Assembly: GCA_023229795.1 (NCBI GenBank)
Contig: JALNYP010000004.1
Location: forward strand, 1 to 64,000
Length of the DNA: 64,000 nucleotides
Origin: Syntrophobacterales bacterium
Lineage (GTDB): Bacteria; Desulfobacterota; Desulfobaccia; Desulfobaccales; 0-14-0-80-60-11
Reading direction: 5' to 3'
This document shows, piece after piece, positions 42,253 to 51,247 of the stretch. A program made the position numbers and the translations under genes. The notes under the pieces were generated by a model. That model searched no databases, was not told where the DNA came from, and saw nothing but the letters and a program-made list of their open reading frames with translations. Position 1 is the stretch's first letter. Every line of letters begins with the position of its first letter.

Positions 42253-43200
42253 TTAGCGGCCTTCCTGCTGCAAGAAATTCAGTAACCCTAGGGTCAACTC
42301 GGTCATGCCGTCCAGGTCCAGGCGGTCCATGGTATCCCCGGGTCCGTGGTAGTGAGGATTGCGCATAAACGCGGTGTCGGTGAGCATGACCGCGGGATAA
42401 CCCGTGTCCCAAAAATTGGCGTGGTCGCTTAATCTTACTTCCGGCAGCAGGTGGCCTCCGAAGGGCACAGCCAGAGACACCGCGGGGAGCTGGCAGCCGC
42501 CCTTGATGGCGGCCTCGAGGCGATCCAGCAGGGCGCGGGAGCGCTGATCGCTCACCAACCCGATGAAGTCGCCGGTGGTGGGATAACCCATGAACTTGAG
42601 GCTCAGGGGCAGTGACTGGCTGCCGGGGGCCTTGGAGTAGTATCCCACCATCTCCAGGCAGAGCATGCCCAGGATGTGGGCCTGTTGCCGCCGGGCTCGC
42701 TGCGCATAGACCCGGGAGCCCATAGCCGCGCTGGCAAAGGCCGGGGGCTCCTCGCAGGTAAACGCGATAAAGGCCCAGGGCCGGGGCGGCTTCAGTTTGC
42801 GGGCCTGCCGGGCCACCTCCAGGAGCACCGCCACCCCGCTGGCGTTGTCGTCGGCCCCGGGGGTGCCCTCCACCGTATCGTAATGGGCGCCCAGGATGTA
42901 ATAGCCGCCGGGATTCTCGTCGCCCACGATGATATTGCTAACTTCCTGCCCCTGGTACTTGAAGCTTTGACGCCGGGGGACGTAGCCCATCGCGGCAAAC
43001 TGCTGCGACACATAGGCTTCGGCGGCCTGCAAATTTTCCGGGCGGAAAATGGAACGGTCCCCCAGGGTGACGCTCAAATAGCGCAGATGTTGTTCCAGGC
43101 CGTCTCTAAGGTGCTCTCGATCCATGGCATGAGCCAAAGGCGGGAGGAGCCCGCCTCCCAAGATGACTGCCAGAAGATAAATCCGCCAAACCGAGGTCAA
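42253..43200 (-). CDS. Secreted M28-family metallopeptidase
   Basis: 315 residues with a signal peptide (about 1-25, YLLAVILGGGLLPPLAHA). Zinc aminopeptidase fold: ILGAHYDTVEGTPGADDNASGVA gives His and bridging Asp, FTCEEPPAF gives the catalytic Glu pair, and the last His is in MRNPHYHGPGDTMDRL. Located in the periplasm or secreted; releases N-terminal amino acids from peptides. The frame begins with TTG at 43200, and no strong ribosome site is seen. Confidence 0.92.
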   Translation of the reverse strand: MTSVWRIYLLAVILGGGLLPPLAHAMDREHLRDGLEQHLRYLSVTLGDRSIFRPENLQAAEAYVSQQFAAMGYVPRRQSFKYQGQEVSNIIVGDENPGGYYILGAHYDTVEGTPGADDNASGVAVLLEVARQARKLKPPRPWAFIAFTCEEPPAFASAAMGSRVYAQRARRQQAHILGMLCLEMVGYYSKAPGSQSLPLSLKFMGYPTTGDFIGLVSDQRSRALLDRLEAAIKGGCQLPAVSLAVPFGGHLLPEVRLSDHANFWDTGYPAVMLTDTAFMRNPHYHGPGDTMDRLDLDGMTELTLGLLNFLQQEGR

Positions 43201-43265
43201 GATAGCACTTATTTACTCTTGGTCTTTTGGTTAAAAAGTCATTCTTAACAGCTGATAGCAATTTT

Positions 43266-43583
43266 TCAGGCGTAATGCAGCGCCAGCCACACGGTGGGCC
43301 GGTCGGGGTCGGTCCATTCTACCCGGTGGCGGCGATGGGCCCGGATGAGCAGGTAATCCCCGGGGCGCAATACTCGGGGCTCCGGTTCATCTTCAAATCG
43401 TAAGGCCGCGCTGCCGGACAACAGCGCCACCCATTCGTGGGTATCCTGGTCGTACCATGCCCCCGGGGCAGTGGCCTGGCCCGCGGAGACGATGCGCTCC
43501 AGGCGAAAACTGCCGTTCTCCTGGATCACTTCAAGGATTTCTTCGGGGATCTCAGGGGGCAGACCGGCAAACAGGTTAGCCAC
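43266..43583 (-). CDS. Small single-domain cupin
   Basis: 105-residue cupin barrel: DTHEWVALLSGSAALRFE (motif 1 with a His and Glu) and LRPGDYLLIRAHRRHRVEW (motif 2 with the second His). GTG start behind ggaggtttgcc. Members bind metal and small ligands, and this short type is often annotated as phosphoribosylaminoimidazole carboxylase-like or mannose-isomerase-like without evidence. Function unknown. Confidence 0.88.
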   Translation of the reverse strand: MANLFAGLPPEIPEEILEVIQENGSFRLERIVSAGQATAPGAWYDQDTHEWVALLSGSAALRFEDEPEPRVLRPGDYLLIRAHRRHRVEWTDPDRPTVWLALHYA

Positions 43584-43594
43584 GGCAAACCTCC

Positions 43595-43636
43595 GCTAAT
43601 TGCTAATTGCTAATTGCTAATCGCTAACTGCTCACT
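43595..43636. repeat. Degenerate heptamer tract
   Basis: Six exact units of gctaatt type (gctaatt three times, gctaatc, gctaact, gctcact) between the DUF457 gene and the cupin. Reverse-oriented relative of the 5277-5318 tract. Confidence 0.75.
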
Positions 43637-44678
43637 AGCCCCGGCTGCCGATGAGCCAGTGCCGCAGCCTGCCTTGGGGGTCCAGGCGCAGTTGCAGCAC
43701 GAAAGGGATGCTCCGGCCCGGGATGGCAAAGCGCAGGTCCCGCCACTCCAGGAGTTGGTCGCCGGCCTGGTCCTGGACCCGGCACAACAGGGGAAACCGG
43801 GAAAATTCCAGGAAGCCCGCCAGGATTCTGCGCGCCTCGGGCGTAGAAGGGGCGCGACCCGCCGAGGCCGGCGTCCAGGTCTGGACGGTAAGATGGCCGG
43901 GGTCCTGGTAAGGGGTGGCCGGGGACAGGCAGGCCTGGTCAGGTGGCGCGGCAACCGTCTGCACCGCCTTACCCCGGTCCCCCAGCCCGAAGATGGCCTT
44001 ATACGGCAGTTGCACGAAGGTCTGCCGGATATCCTGCGGGCCGGACGCGATGAGGTGCCAGCGCCGGCAGGAAAACGGCTGGGGCAGGGCAGCCACGGTC
44101 TGGATCTCAGGGTGAGACGCTCGCAAGACCCGTTGGGCCAGGTTCAGGGCCTGGTGGTGGTAGAGCGCGCAGGTCAGGAGGTAGAGTGAGGCCGCGCCCA
44201 AGCAGCAGGCCCCGAGACGGGAACCCCAGCGGGGCATCGCCAGGGCAATGATGGCGCCGGCCAGCAAAATGGCCGTGAAATAGGGGTCGATGATGAAAAT
44301 CCAATCCAAAGAAAAGCGTTGCCTGGACAAGGGGTTCAGCAGTTGGGTGCCATAAGAGGTGGCCAGATCCAGAAAGAGGTGCGACGCCAACACCACCAGC
44401 CCGATCACGAACAGCGGCTTAAACCAGCGAGGCCCTCCCAAAAGCCGGCCGGCCAGCGCCCCCAGCAGGGCAAAGAGGACCAAGGCCACAAGAGAATGCG
44501 TGAACCCCCGATGATAGCGGATAAAGGCCAGCCGGTCCCAGAAGATGAAAAAGTAATCCACGTCGGGCAAGACCGCAAAGATCGCGCCTGCTAACGCGGC
44601 CCACCAGCGGGACGGCGCCGGCACCAGTTGGGAGCAGATCACGCCGGTGGCCACGTGGGTCAGTGGATCCACGGCCAC
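43635..44678 (-). CDS. DUF457/YdjM-type membrane metal-dependent hydrolase
   Basis: 347 residues. N-terminal membrane domain with the family's metal motifs: DPLTHVATG (H8), PDVDYFF (about 40-46), RGFTHSLVALVLFALLG and SHLFLDLATSYGTQLLNPLS. About five to six membrane spans in the first 200 residues, then a soluble tail of about 150. Enzymatic activity of the family is inferred from the motifs; substrates are unknown. Overlaps the end of the kinase gene by 19 bases, so translation is coupled. Confidence 0.9.
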   Translation of the reverse strand: MAVDPLTHVATGVICSQLVPAPSRWWAALAGAIFAVLPDVDYFFIFWDRLAFIRYHRGFTHSLVALVLFALLGALAGRLLGGPRWFKPLFVIGLVVLASHLFLDLATSYGTQLLNPLSRQRFSLDWIFIIDPYFTAILLAGAIIALAMPRWGSRLGACCLGAASLYLLTCALYHHQALNLAQRVLRASHPEIQTVAALPQPFSCRRWHLIASGPQDIRQTFVQLPYKAIFGLGDRGKAVQTVAAPPDQACLSPATPYQDPGHLTVQTWTPASAGRAPSTPEARRILAGFLEFSRFPLLCRVQDQAGDQLLEWRDLRFAIPGRSIPFVLQLRLDPQGRLRHWLIGSRG

Positions 44679-46297
44679 CTCCCGGTCTGGGTGCCGTAAT
44701 GGGGAAACTGGCGGAGCAGGTCATCCCGCAGGGCCACGGCGCTGGGATAACGCTCCTCCACTTTTTTCTTGAGACACCTGAGGATAATGGCCTCCAGGGC
44801 CGGCGGGATTTCCGGGTTCTCCTCCCGGGGCGGCACCGGTTCCTGTTCCAAAATCTGGTCGATGAGCAGCTTCTCCACCTCGCTGTAGAAGGGCAGTTCC
44901 CCGGTATAGAGCAGGTACATGAGCACCCCGATGGCCCAGATGTCGCTGCGGCGTTCGCTCTGGCCCATAATCTGCTCCGGCGCCATGAAGGGCCGGGAGC
45001 CCACCATGGTGGCGCTGATCTCCTTTTCCCCCAACATCTTAGCCGCCCCGAAATCCAGGAGCTTCAGGTTGCCGTTGGGTTGGATGATGATGTTGTTGGG
45101 CTTGATGTCGCGATGCATGATGCGGTTTTGGTGGGCATGGGCCACCACCTCGATGAGTTGCAGGATGATGCGCTCCACCAGGGGCCTGGGCAACTCCTGG
45201 TCCAGCAGGTCCCCCAGCGTCTTGCCCTCCACATATTCCTGAATAATAATCAGTTTACCATCATCTTCCAAAGTTCCCATCAGGCAGGCCACCCCGGGGT
45301 GGGGGTCCAGCTTCTGGCAGATGGCGGCCTCTTTGCGGAACTTGGCGTTAGCGGCCCTGAGGAAAGGGATTTTGGCCACATAGCGCCGCTCGGACCCGGT
45401 GGCTTCGGTATCCACCACCAGCCAGACCTCGCCGAAATTGCCCTGGCCCAGCTTCTTGATTTTTTCATAGCGGCCGCCCAACAGGGGCGTCATTTGCATG
45501 AGGGCCAGGTAATCCCGGGCGCTGGGCAACAGGTGCTCCACCAGTCCCTGGAGGGCCCGCTTGAGAGGGGAGGGGGAGCCCACCGGCTTTACCTGGAAGC
45601 TCACCACGTCCTCCGGGCGGTCCTTCAGGGCCAGGTCGTTGATCAGCACCGTCACCGGCTGGCCCTGCCGGTTCACCAGATGCAGTTTGACGTGCTGGGC
45701 CTCCCCCGGCTGGGACAGGACCCGCCGGAGACGCTCTTGGTCCTCGGGGGCGTAGAGTAATTCCTCCAGAGGCACCGGCGTTTCGTGTTTGCCTGGATAA
45801 CCCAGGAGCCGCCGCAGAGCGGGGTTAAGGCGGCACTCCGAGCCCCAGCGGTCGCAGAAAAAGAGAGGATGGCCGGTCTCCTGGAAGATGCGGGAGAATT
45901 CCTCGTGGGAGGCCAGGAGCAGCCGCCGGTCGTGTTGCAGGCGGAGCACCACCGCCACCCGGGCCAGGACCCCCTGAGGGTCGAAGGGGGGCAAGAGAAA
46001 CTCGTCCGCACCCACCTCCAGGGCCCAGGCCGCAGCCGTCTCGGAGAACTCGGTGAAAGCGACGATAATGGGCAGGTTCCAGGTGGCCGCCTCATTCTTG
46101 AGCCCGCGGATTAAGGGCTCCACCGCCCCGGTCTCTTCCAGAATAACCAGGAGGTCCGGGGTGCGGGCCGCCAGATCCGCGGCCAATTGGTCTCCCCGGC
46201 ATTGAACCACCTCATAGGGAGCGCCGGCCAGAATGTCGGCCAGGCGCTGGCGGGTCTCGACCTCGGGTCCGACGATGAGAAGGTAGGGGGCAGGCAC
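44660..46297 (-). CDS. Ser/Thr protein kinase with degenerate receiver and PAS-like domains
   Basis: 545 residues, soluble. A receiver-like domain (1-120) leads, but the phosphoacceptor region reads PDLLVILEE (47-55) with no Asp at the expected place, and the conserved Lys is replaced in LLPPF (P103), so it should not be phosphorylated. PAS-like region at about 130-235 (FSRIFQETGHPLFFCD..., NPALRRLLGY). Kinase domain from about 277: Gly-loop GQGNFGEV (284-291), K309, HRDIKPNN (395-402), DFG (415-417), APEQIMG. All kinase residues are intact. GTG start. Overlaps the DUF457 gene. Confidence 0.92.
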   Translation of the reverse strand: MPAPYLLIVGPEVETRQRLADILAGAPYEVVQCRGDQLAADLAARTPDLLVILEETGAVEPLIRGLKNEAATWNLPIIVAFTEFSETAAAWALEVGADEFLLPPFDPQGVLARVAVVLRLQHDRRLLLASHEEFSRIFQETGHPLFFCDRWGSECRLNPALRRLLGYPGKHETPVPLEELLYAPEDQERLRRVLSQPGEAQHVKLHLVNRQGQPVTVLINDLALKDRPEDVVSFQVKPVGSPSPLKRALQGLVEHLLPSARDYLALMQMTPLLGGRYEKIKKLGQGNFGEVWLVVDTEATGSERRYVAKIPFLRAANAKFRKEAAICQKLDPHPGVACLMGTLEDDGKLIIIQEYVEGKTLGDLLDQELPRPLVERIILQLIEVVAHAHQNRIMHRDIKPNNIIIQPNGNLKLLDFGAAKMLGEKEISATMVGSRPFMAPEQIMGQSERRSDIWAIGVLMYLLYTGELPFYSEVEKLLIDQILEQEPVPPREENPEIPPALEAIILRCLKKKVEERYPSAVALRDDLLRQFPHYGTQTGRWPWIH

Positions 46298-46315
46298 GGG
46301 GCGATTCCTAGGGCC

Positions 46316-47233
46316 TCAAGCTTGCCAGACCTGGGGCAGGAAGCGAGTCCCCGTAGGGCTCAGGGTGAGCAGGGTCCAGCCGCAGCCGCAAGGTCCCTGC
46401 CCGGGGCGGAACACCGCCGGCGTCCCTTGCAGCGCGTGAGGATGCGGCCAGGCGGTGGCAGGCAGGGATAGGTGGAGAGGGTTTTCGGTTACAGACCAAT
46501 CAATAGAACTATTGCCATCATAATCAGCATTCCTGGCCCCTGATCCCTGGCCCCAAATCCCTGTTCCGTGGACGTGTCCATGCAGGCAGAGCACCCGGCG
46601 GAAGCTGGAGAACAGCGGGGCGATTTCGCCTGCGTCCGCGGTCCACTGTTGCCAGGGTTGGAAGATCTGGGGCAGGGGTGCATGGGAGACGATGACGAGG
46701 GGCGCGGCAGGGTCAATTTCGGCTAATTCTCCGGCCAGCCAGCGGCGTTGGGCTGCGCCGACCTCAAAGACCGGGCCCGCCGGCGTAGCGGCCAGCGTGG
46801 TGTCCAACCCGACCAGGTGAACGCCCTGAAACGTCCGGGAAAAGCGCGGCTCCCCGAAGCGCCGCCCCCAGGCGGCAGCCCCATGGCGGCCGTAATCGCC
46901 TTCGCCCCGCACGGCCCACACCGGCGCGGGCAGGTCCGCCAGGATTTCTTCCCCCAGATCCATGGCCTCGGGCCGGCCCTGATGGGCCAGGTCCCCGGCC
47001 AGGAGCACCAGATCCGGCGAGGGTTTTAAGACGCGCATCTCGGCAACCGCCCGCGCCAAGGCCTTGGCCTCGGGACGCCGGTCGTCGCCGTCTTTTAAAT
47101 GCGCATCGGCCAACAGCGCCAGACGCAGCGCCGGGCCGGCCGCAATGCTGCGCCTCGGCCAGCCCCAGGGTCCCCAGACCCAAGCCGCGGCCAGGCCCCA
47201 TCCCAGCCCTTTGATAAATCCTCGCCGGTCCAT
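46316..47233 (-). CDS. Tat-exported calcineurin-like metallophosphoesterase
   Basis: 305 residues. The twin-arginine signal MDRRGFIKG plus a hydrophobic stretch (to about 32) predicts folded export. Metal motifs: DAHLKDGDD, GDLAHQG, GEGD in place of the usual GNHD, VSHAPLP and GHVHG. The segment at about 222-237 (TGIWGQGSGARNADYDG) is encoded by a 7-bp-period tract (46528-46569), an in-frame insertion close to the GHVHG loop. Substrate unknown. Nineteen bases upstream of the kinase gene on the same strand. Confidence 0.9.
   Translation of the reverse strand: MDRRGFIKGLGWGLAAAWVWGPWGWPRRSIAAGPALRLALLADAHLKDGDDRRPEAKALARAVAEMRVLKPSPDLVLLAGDLAHQGRPEAMDLGEEILADLPAPVWAVRGEGDYGRHGAAAWGRRFGEPRFSRTFQGVHLVGLDTTLAATPAGPVFEVGAAQRRWLAGELAEIDPAAPLVIVSHAPLPQIFQPWQQWTADAGEIAPLFSSFRRVLCLHGHVHGTGIWGQGSGARNADYDGNSSIDWSVTENPLHLSLPATAWPHPHALQGTPAVFRPGQGPCGCGWTLLTLSPTGTRFLPQVWQA
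46528..46569. repeat. Heptamer tract inside the phosphoesterase gene
   Basis: Six successive units: cattcct, ggcccct, gatccct, ggcccca, aatccct, gttccgt (plus strand). They stay in frame and code for a Gly/Ser-rich loop next to the active-site GHVHG. Flanking bases 46485-46527 are locally AT-rich. Confidence 0.65.
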
Positions 47234-47416
47234 GATGTTCTATTATAACAAATATTTGCCTAAGAATCTTCCCGAAAAATGTGGGACGCTGCCTCCTCAC
47301 CCCGGGATTTTCCGGGGTGTCTATCCAGAAGAGATTTTATCCATTATACTCAGTTTAGCTGAAACCTTGTTCTGTCGCAGCCGCGGCGGGAAAAACCACT
47401 GGTTGTCAGGACCCCC

Positions 47417-48856
47417 ATGGGTAAAGGCAGCGCCTCATTCTGGGCCCAGACTCGAGGCCTGGCGTGGCCTTTCTGGGCCGCCAACTTCATGGAGATGATC
47501 GAGCGCCTGGCCTACTACGGGGTGCGGGTGGTCATCCCCATCTACATCGCCCAGGCCGACGAGATCGGCGGCCTGCATTTCAGCCAGGCCGACAAAGGCC
47601 TTATCTTCATGTGGTGGGCCGTGGTGCAATCGGCGCTGCCGGTCTTCACCGGGGGTTTCGCTGACCGTTACGGCTACAAGCGCCAGATCGCCCTGGCCAT
47701 CGGCCTCAAGGCCCTGGGGTACGTGATGATGGCCACCCAGCGGGATTTCTGGCCGTTCTTCGGCGGCTGCCTGGTCCTGGCCGCGGGCACCGCCATCTTC
47801 AAACCCCCGGTGCAGGGCACCTTCGTCAAGACCCTGACGCCCGAGACCTCCGGGGTGGGCTGGGGCTTTTTCTACATGGTGGTCAACGTCGGCGGCTTCC
47901 TGGGGCCGCCGCTGGCCCATTTTCTCGGCGGCTACTCCTGGCCCGCGGTCTTTTATGGCTGTGCGGTACTGGTCAGCCTGAACCTGCTCTGGCTGTTCAC
48001 CTACCGGCGGGTGGACTCCGGCGCGGATACCTCTACCGGGGCCTGGCACGTGGTGGCCACTACGGCCCGCCACCTGGCCAATCCCCGCCTCCTGGCCTTC
48101 ATCCTTATTGTCTCGGTCTTCTGGGCCGTGATGACCCAGCTCTGGGACCTGCTGCCCAATTTCATCGTGGACTGGATCGAGAGTTCCTCCCTGGCGCAGC
48201 ACCTGCCGCAGTTCATGCTGTCCCGGGATCTGTCACGGGGGCTGCAGATCACCCAGGAATGGGTGATCAACCTCAATGCCTTCCTGATCATCCTGTTCGT
48301 GGCGCCGCTGTCCTGGTACGTCAACCGCAGGATGCGGCGGCTCACCTCCATCTTTTTCGGTTTTGTGATTGCGAGCGTCGGGGTCTATACCGCGGGCTCA
48401 AGTATGTCCATTTACTCTTGCCTGGCCGGCATCGCCTGCTTCTCGGTAGGGGAGATGCTGTGCTCGCCTAAAATGAACGAGTACCTGGGGGTGATTGCAC
48501 CCGCGCCGCACAAGGCCCTGTACATGGGCTATGCCAATATTCCGATGGCCATCGGCTGGGGCTGCGGCGCGTTTATCGGGGCGCGGCTCTATGCCCGGGG
48601 CGGTGAAAAGGCCGGCCTGGCCCTACGCTACCTCGCCGAAGTGCTCCACGTCCACGACCTGCCGGACCGCACCCAGGCCTTTGCCGCCTTGATCGCCAGG
48701 CTGCACCTGACCCCGGAGCAGGGGACCCGCCTGCTATGGGAGACCTACGACCCCAGCCGGGTCTGGATTCCCTTTGTCATCATGGGCTTGCTGGCGGGGG
48801 TGGCCTTGCTGATCTTCAACCGCCGGGCCCGGCGTTGGGAAGACACCAACGCCTGA
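47417..48856 (+). CDS. MFS transporter, POT/peptide-transporter-like
   Basis: 479-residue inner-membrane carrier with about twelve helices. The N-terminal helix carries FMEMIERLAYYGVR, matching the E-X-X-E-R motif of proton-coupled oligopeptide transporters, and the loop GGFADRYGYKRQIALAIG matches the MFS A motif. It has an extended insertion at about 250-280 and 400-440. Divergent from E. coli DtpA-type sequences, so peptide as substrate is likely but not certain. Stands alone. Confidence 0.88.
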   Translation: MGKGSASFWAQTRGLAWPFWAANFMEMIERLAYYGVRVVIPIYIAQADEIGGLHFSQADKGLIFMWWAVVQSALPVFTGGFADRYGYKRQIALAIGLKALGYVMMATQRDFWPFFGGCLVLAAGTAIFKPPVQGTFVKTLTPETSGVGWGFFYMVVNVGGFLGPPLAHFLGGYSWPAVFYGCAVLVSLNLLWLFTYRRVDSGADTSTGAWHVVATTARHLANPRLLAFILIVSVFWAVMTQLWDLLPNFIVDWIESSSLAQHLPQFMLSRDLSRGLQITQEWVINLNAFLIILFVAPLSWYVNRRMRRLTSIFFGFVIASVGVYTAGSSMSIYSCLAGIACFSVGEMLCSPKMNEYLGVIAPAPHKALYMGYANIPMAIGWGCGAFIGARLYARGGEKAGLALRYLAEVLHVHDLPDRTQAFAALIARLHLTPEQGTRLLWETYDPSRVWIPFVIMGLLAGVALLIFNRRARRWEDTNA

Positions 48857-48884
48857 GATTAGCTGTCAGCTATCAGCTTTCAGC
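48857..48884. repeat. Degenerate heptamer tract
   Basis: Units gattagc, tgtcagc, tatcagc, tttcagc immediately after the transporter stop codon. Confidence 0.7.
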
Positions 48885-49545
48885 ATTACGGGTGTGGAGG
48901 CAAAGGTAGAGGGTGCCAAAGATTCGTGGAGCATGGCATAATCACGGAAAGGCTGGGGCGGGGGTAAAACGAGGAGAAGCCGGGGGCCCAGGTGCCTCCT
49001 TACCAGGAGGGGGATTCACCTGCGTTCCCCGGCTTCCCAGGATCACGGAACCTTTTTCGAAATCCCCTTTGGGAAGTCGCCGAACCTTCGTCCAGAACGT
49101 TCCGTGGCCGCACTCACTGCTCGGCTTGGGGGCGGGCATCTATTGCCGCTTCCGGCTATCAGCGCCCGACCGGCCTTCGGAAAGCCTTGGATCTCGGCCG
49201 GCCTGCTGCTCATGGCCAAGCAGGTAGCTGTGAAGTCCAGTCCGGAGGGCGATCCAACCCTCGTTGGGTGCAGCCGAATGGCCGTCTCCCCGTAACCTTC
49301 CCGGTGCTCAGACTGAACGTCCTAGCAAACATATAATTAATCATCTTTCCAGAAAAAGCAAGGGAAAGAGGAAATTTTTGGGGAAAATTTGGGTGGCGGT
49401 AGGCAAGGGTTTTGGTATCGCTTCCGGTGCTGGCCTTAACCCAAATATTCATAAAAAGCTGGGCCGCTTTGATTTTGGCAGGGATGATCTTATCTTTGAA
49501 GAAAAAAGTCTGGCGATCCGCAGACCAAAACTTTGGAGATCGAAA
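48857..49545. other. 689-base spacer with structured GC-rich core
   Basis: After a heptamer tract (48857-48884), bases 48930-49060 contain nested inverted repeats: gaagccgggg (about 48975) pairs with ccccggcttc (about 49036), and within it aggtg/cacct and cctcct/aggagg. The motif atcacggaa occurs on both sides (about 48940 and 49053). Bases 49060-49320 are GC-rich without a credible gene, and an AT-rich, promoter-like patch at 49325-49375 could start transcription on the minus strand. On that strand the string GGGGAACGCAGGTGAATCC looks riboswitch-like but no class could be assigned. Bases 49376-49545 show nothing recognisable before the pirin gene. Confidence 0.4.
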
Positions 49546-50460
49546 ATGCCAACTATCAGAAATATCCGCAAGGTGTTGAAGGCGAAGCCCACCATGGAAG
49601 GGGCCGGGGTGCGGCTGCACCGGGTGTTCGGATTCAGCGAGGTGCCGATGTTCGACCCGTTCCTGCTTCTGGATGATTTCCGGTCGGATAAACCGGCGGA
49701 TTATCTCAAAGGGTTTCCCTGGCACCCCCACCGGGGCATCGAGACCATCACCTATGTGCTCAAGGGCGACGTGGAGCACGGCGACAGTATGGGGAACAAA
49801 GGGGTGATTTCCTCGGGCGACGTGCAGTGGATGACCGCGGGCAGCGGCATCATTCACCAGGAAATGCCCAAAGGGGACCCGGCCGGGGCGATGGAGGGCT
49901 TCCAGTTGTGGGCCAATCTGCCGAAATCGCAGAAGATGATGGCGCCGCGCTACCGGGGCGTGGAAAGCCGGGACATCCCGGAGGTGGCCAGGCCCGGGGG
50001 CGTCAGCATCAAAATAATTGCCGGCAGGGTAGGGGAGGTGACCGGGCCGGTCCGGGACGTGGTCACCGAGCCGGAGTACCTGGACGTCACGGTGCCGGCG
50101 GGTACGACCTTCACCCACCCCACCCGGCGGGGCCATACGGTGTTCGCCTACGTCATCGGGGGTAAAGGATATTTTTGTAAGGAGAAAAAGCCCTTTTCCC
50201 ATGAAGTGGAAGGGCTCAACTACTTCGATATGCAATGGGAGCCCTTTGTCAGCAACGGCATGCTGGTGCTCTTCGAGGACGGGGATGAGATCATGGTCTC
50301 CACGGAAGGCGAGCCGGTAAGGTTCCTGCTGGTGTCGGGCCGGCCCATCGGCGAGCCGGTGGCCTGGTATGGCCCCATTGTGATGAATACCGAAGAGGAA
50401 TTAAGAGTGGCGTTCGAGGAGTATCGGAACGGCACGTTTATTAAGAGCGGTGAGCAGTAA
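49546..50460 (+). CDS. Pirin family bicupin protein
   Basis: 304 residues from ATG 49546, with tggagat upstream; the frame is open 94 codons further but that part is not pirin-like. N-terminal cupin with the metal motif: MFDPFLLLDDF, FPWHPHRGIETITYVLKGDVEHGDS (His ligands near 58-61 and 77) and GSGIIHQEMP. C-terminal cupin with EYLDVTVPAGTTF. Bacterial pirins range from quercetinase activity to pyruvate dehydrogenase regulation; the role here is open. Confidence 0.93.
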   Translation: MPTIRNIRKVLKAKPTMEGAGVRLHRVFGFSEVPMFDPFLLLDDFRSDKPADYLKGFPWHPHRGIETITYVLKGDVEHGDSMGNKGVISSGDVQWMTAGSGIIHQEMPKGDPAGAMEGFQLWANLPKSQKMMAPRYRGVESRDIPEVARPGGVSIKIIAGRVGEVTGPVRDVVTEPEYLDVTVPAGTTFTHPTRRGHTVFAYVIGGKGYFCKEKKPFSHEVEGLNYFDMQWEPFVSNGMLVLFEDGDEIMVSTEGEPVRFLLVSGRPIGEPVAWYGPIVMNTEEELRVAFEEYRNGTFIKSGEQ

Positions 50461-50470
50461 GCGATGAGCA

Positions 50471-50540
50471 GGGCGGGCACGGAGGCCCACCCCACCGATT
50501 TATCTATTAGCCGCTAAAGGGCGGACACAGAAGTCCGCCC
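50471..50540. repeat. Two family D palindromes
   Basis: gggcgggcacggaggcccac at 50471-50490 and gggcggacacagaagtccgc from 50519, both between pirin and hisB, in the same orientation. Confidence 0.6.
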
Positions 50541-50564
50541 TTACAGTAAATCGCGCTTTTTCCA

Positions 50565-50592
50565 GGACCCCAGAACCTAAACCCCAGAACCC
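50565..50592. repeat. Degenerate heptamer tract
   Basis: Units ggacccc, agaacct, aaacccc, agaaccc just after the hisB stop; same composition as the tract inside prmC in the opposite orientation. Confidence 0.65.
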
Positions 50593-50595
50593 TTT

Positions 50596-51177
50596 CTAAA
50601 GCACTCCTTTGGTGGATGGCACCCCCGTGGCCCGCGGTTCCGGCAGGGTGGCGGCATCCAGAGCCCGGCCGGCAGCCTTGAAGACCGCCTCCAGGATGTG
50701 GTGGGTGTTCTCGCCATAGGGCACGGTGATGTGGAGGGTCATGCCGCCGTGGATGGAAACGGCTCGCCAGAACTCCTTAAGCAACTGGGGGTCCAGTCCC
50801 GCGCCGCCGGGAGGGAGTTGCACGTCCAGGTGGAGGAAGGGGCGGTTACTCAGATCCACGGTCACCTGGGCCAGGGCTTCGTCCATGGGCACCCGGGCCT
50901 CACCGTAGCGCTTCACCTTGGGCCTCTGGGCCAGGGCCTCCCGGAAGGCGTGCCCCAGGCAGATGCCGATGTCTTCCACGGTGTGGTGCTGATCCACTTG
51001 CAGGTCCCCGACGGCCTTGATAGACAGATCGAAGTAGCCGTGGGCCGTGAACAGGTGAAGCATGTGGTCGAGGAACGGGATGCCGGTGTCGACGTCGGCC
51101 TGGCCGCGGCCGTCCAGTTCCAGTTCCAGATGGACTTCAGTTTCCCGGGTCTGCCGGTGGATCGCACTCTTGGGCAT
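50596..51177 (-). CDS. hisB: Imidazoleglycerol-phosphate dehydratase
   Basis: Mn-dependent dehydratase of histidine synthesis. 193 residues, the monofunctional form. Duplicated metal motifs HHTVED (about 64-69) and HHILEA (about 161-166), plus DTGIPFLDHMLHLFTAHG and SIHGGMTLHI. No other his gene is near, so histidine genes are dispersed in this genome or hisB has moved. Followed by family D repeats. Confidence 0.96.
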   Translation of the reverse strand: MPKSAIHRQTRETEVHLELELDGRGQADVDTGIPFLDHMLHLFTAHGYFDLSIKAVGDLQVDQHHTVEDIGICLGHAFREALAQRPKVKRYGEARVPMDEALAQVTVDLSNRPFLHLDVQLPPGGAGLDPQLLKEFWRAVSIHGGMTLHITVPYGENTHHILEAVFKAAGRALDAATLPEPRATGVPSTKGVL

Positions 51178-51247
51178 AGGTGATGGTCTCCTGGAAAATG
51201 GGTCTCAGACTGGGCGGCAAGCCCAGGTGCGCCGGTCTATACTGACC

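Noticed and set aside
43595..43636. Possible CRISPR-like array
   Set aside because: The repeat period is 7 bases with no spacers. It is a simple degenerate tandem tract.
48970..49060. Riboswitch-like string GGGGAACGCAGGTGAATCC on the minus strand
   Set aside because: It recalls pieces of cobalamin and c-di-AMP riboswitches, but the remaining conserved blocks are missing and no minus-strand gene lies within 1.6 kb downstream.
49264..49545. 94-codon N-terminal extension of pirin
   Set aside because: Pirins begin close to the MPTIRNI segment. The upstream codons show no homology-like pattern and a ribosome site precedes ATG 49546.
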